Of a stretch of 7,735 nucleotides of DNA, positions 6,346 to 7,735 are shown one piece after another. Location: the NCBI GenBank assembly GCA_011390135.1, contig JAABSZ010000187.1:1-7735 (forward strand). Reading direction: 5' to 3'. Within the stretch, counting starts at the first letter, position 1. The number at the start of each line of letters is the position of its first letter. This DNA is from JAABSP01 sp011390135. Its GTDB lineage: Bacteria; Desulfobacterota; Desulfobacteria; Desulfobacterales; JAABSP01. The notes under the pieces are model-generated. The model searched no databases and was not told the DNA's origin. It worked only from the letters and a program-made list of their open reading frames with translations. A program made the translations under genes and the position numbers.

Positions 6346-7735
6346 CTAATGCTTCAGGTTCTCCGCGATGAACCAGGCCGACTCCGGGTTTTTTCCGGAG
6401 GGTCTGCTCTCCTTTAGAAAAAATCCGGCTTCCCGGATCGTGGCTGAAAATTCTTCCACGGAGCGGTGATAAATCTTCTCCTTGAAGAGCCGCTGTTTTG
6501 CCGCAGAAAGCCGCCACAGTTTCGAGGGCTTTGCGGGGGGCGGAATTACGGCCCTTAGAATCAGGCAGCCGCCGGGTTCAAGTGCTTCTTTCAGCCCGGA
6601 TAAGGTCAGATTCAGGTCTTCATCGCTCAAATAGTGGCTCATATCAAGCATAAACGCGGCATCGGCCTTCTCCGGGAATCGGGGAATCTCCGGGGCCTCT
6701 GCCGGATATGCCCGCCCTCGTTTTCCCATCACCTCCGATGCCACCCTGGCCCGCTCTTGGTCCGGGTCCATGCCGTAAACCTTTGCCTCGGGAAGCCGCT
6801 CCAGAATCCAGCAGGCCGGGACGCCGTATCCGCAGCCGATGTCCAGCAGGGTTCGAATCTCCCCGCAGCGTTCTATGATTTCCGGCAATTCGTTGAACAT
6901 TGGGTCCAAACGCATCTTGAAGCGGGCAAAGAGTCTGGGAATGGGTTCCATATCCCGGTATCGGAAAAAAACCCGCTCTTCTATTGAAGCGGATGGAGAA
7001 ATCTTTGCATTCTGCGGTGAAAATCTCCTCTCAAGCAGCGGCGGCAGAATCAGAAACGCACCGATCAGGGCATAGGCGATACCCACAAAAGAGGTGAGGC
7101 CCGCGCTCCTCAGCAGGGAGTGGTGCGCGATGCCGAGGCTTCCGAATCCGATGAGGGTCGATGCCGAGGCCATGAAGACCGCGGTGCGGATCAACTGCAG
7201 GTTTGGATGGGACGGCTCTTTGTACCGCTGATGGGAGCGGACCATGAAAAGGGAATAGTCGATCCCCATCCCAAAGACGATGATCCCCAGCATCAGCCCG
7301 GGAATGTCCAGTGGATGTCCCAGCAGTTTCAGGGTTCCCAGGGTGCAGACCAGGGCAAAGATGACCGGCAGAAGGGCAATTGCCGTAAGCCGCAGATCGA
7401 GAAAGAAGAAGAAGATCAGGACCGCAACGCTCAGTCCGATGATCCAGAGCATCTTTAAAAATGTGGAGAAGAGGAGCTTTCCCAGCCGGTCCGTGAAGAG
7501 TACCGGATCGAAGATGCGGCTGTTCTCTTCCGTGAACTTCTCATAAAAGGTTTCAGGGTTGTAATTTTCTCCGGGGGTGAACGCGGAAAACTGGGTCAGG
7601 CCGATTTTTGATTCATCTGCCCCTGAAACACCTCTCTCTTTGATCCCGAAAAGGGGGAAAAATTTCTCGGGAAGACGCCCTTCTCCTTTCAGGGATCCGG
7701 TTTGGATCTTTCGGAAAAACGGCTCAAAGGCATCC
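6346..7735 (-). CDS. MMPL/RND-type exporter fused to a SAM-dependent methyltransferase (N-terminus outside window)
   Basis: The frame is open from the right edge of the window to TAG at 6346-6348, giving 462 residues of a longer protein. The first ~90 residues are soluble and fit the second periplasmic loop of an MMPL protein. Then come membrane helices (about 7450-7020) with the MMPL-typical stretch GIIVFGMGIDYSLFMV, part of the proton-coupled RND export superfamily. Past the last helix (ends LILPPLLERRF near 7020) the chain continues without a stop into a class I methyltransferase. This has the SAM-binding motif LLDIGCGYG (6823-6846), the acidic loop GMDPDQ, DAAFMLDMSHYL and LEPGGCLILR. The exporter half would move a lipid or polyketide across the inner membrane, and the methyltransferase would face the cytoplasm. 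A Met at 6949-6951 could allow internal initiation of the methyltransferase, but no good Shine-Dalgarno sequence precedes it. Loss of a stop between two formerly separate genes is the simplest origin. Confidence 0.85.
   Translation of the reverse strand, partial: DAFEPFFRKIQTGSLKGEGRLPEKFFPLFGIKERGVSGADESKIGLTQFSAFTPGENYNPETFYEKFTEENSRIFDPVLFTDRLGKLLFSTFLKMLWIIGLSVAVLIFFFFLDLRLTAIALLPVIFALVCTLGTLKLLGHPLDIPGLMLGIIVFGMGIDYSLFMVRSHQRYKEPSHPNLQLIRTAVFMASASTLIGFGSLGIAHHSLLRSAGLTSFVGIAYALIGAFLILPPLLERRFSPQNAKISPSASIEERVFFRYRDMEPIPRLFARFKMRLDPMFNELPEIIERCGEIRTLLDIGCGYGVPACWILERLPEAKVYGMDPDQERARVASEVMGKRGRAYPAEAPEIPRFPEKADAAFMLDMSHYLSDEDLNLTLSGLKEALEPGGCLILRAVIPPPAKPSKLWRLSAAKQRLFKEKIYHRSVEEFSATIREAGFFLKESRPSGKNPESAWFIAENLKH

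Noticed and set aside
7120..7458. Plus-strand 112-codon ORF opposite the exporter helices
   Set aside because: A charged antisense frame; the minus strand encodes clear MMPL membrane segments.

Overview
The window looks like part of the genome of a GC-rich, Gram-negative anaerobe, most likely a member of the Desulfobacterota (former Deltaproteobacteria). This rests on the gene content (a cobalamin-dependent radical SAM enzyme, a DHH phosphoesterase of a type common there, RND/MMPL export) and on short 9-bp intergenic minisatellites. It is an inference, not a taxonomic proof. No rRNA, tRNA, CRISPR array or insertion sequence was seen, and no gene-free stretch exceeds 300 bases.

Layout. Positions 1-93 hold the last 30 codons of a plus-strand gene that enters from the left. 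A short AT-rich gap with a TATAAT box leads to a 54-codon unrecognised ORF (199-363). A perfect 8-bp hairpin follows, and then a DHH/DHHA1 phosphoesterase (458-1378). After three 14-bp tandem repeats comes a tight plus-strand operon: acyl carrier protein (1462-1722), FabF-type ketosynthase (1722-2966), PlsC-type acyltransferase (2959-3786) and B12-binding radical SAM protein (3783-5294). Each of the three junctions overlaps by 1 to 8 bases, so the four proteins are probably made together.

The right third is on the minus strand and converges on the operon. A membrane-anchored NodB-family polysaccharide deacetylase (5276-6118) overlaps the 3' end of the radical SAM gene by 19 bases. Upstream of it, across 227 bases carrying two different 9-bp-period repeat arrays, lies an MMPL/RND-type exporter whose C-terminus is fused in frame to a class I SAM-dependent methyltransferase. 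Its N-terminus is outside the window.

Together the genes look like the core of a specialised lipid or polyketide cluster of the type II fatty-acid-synthase style (aryl-polyene-, flexirubin- or ladderane-like in architecture). In this model the ACP carries the chain, the KS elongates it and the acyltransferase moves it to an acceptor. The radical SAM enzyme makes an unusual C-C or methyl modification, the exporter-methyltransferase methylates and moves the product, and the deacetylase trims a sugar part or remodels envelope glycan. Ketoreductase, dehydratase and acyl-activating genes are not in the window and would have to lie outside it. The product is unknown.
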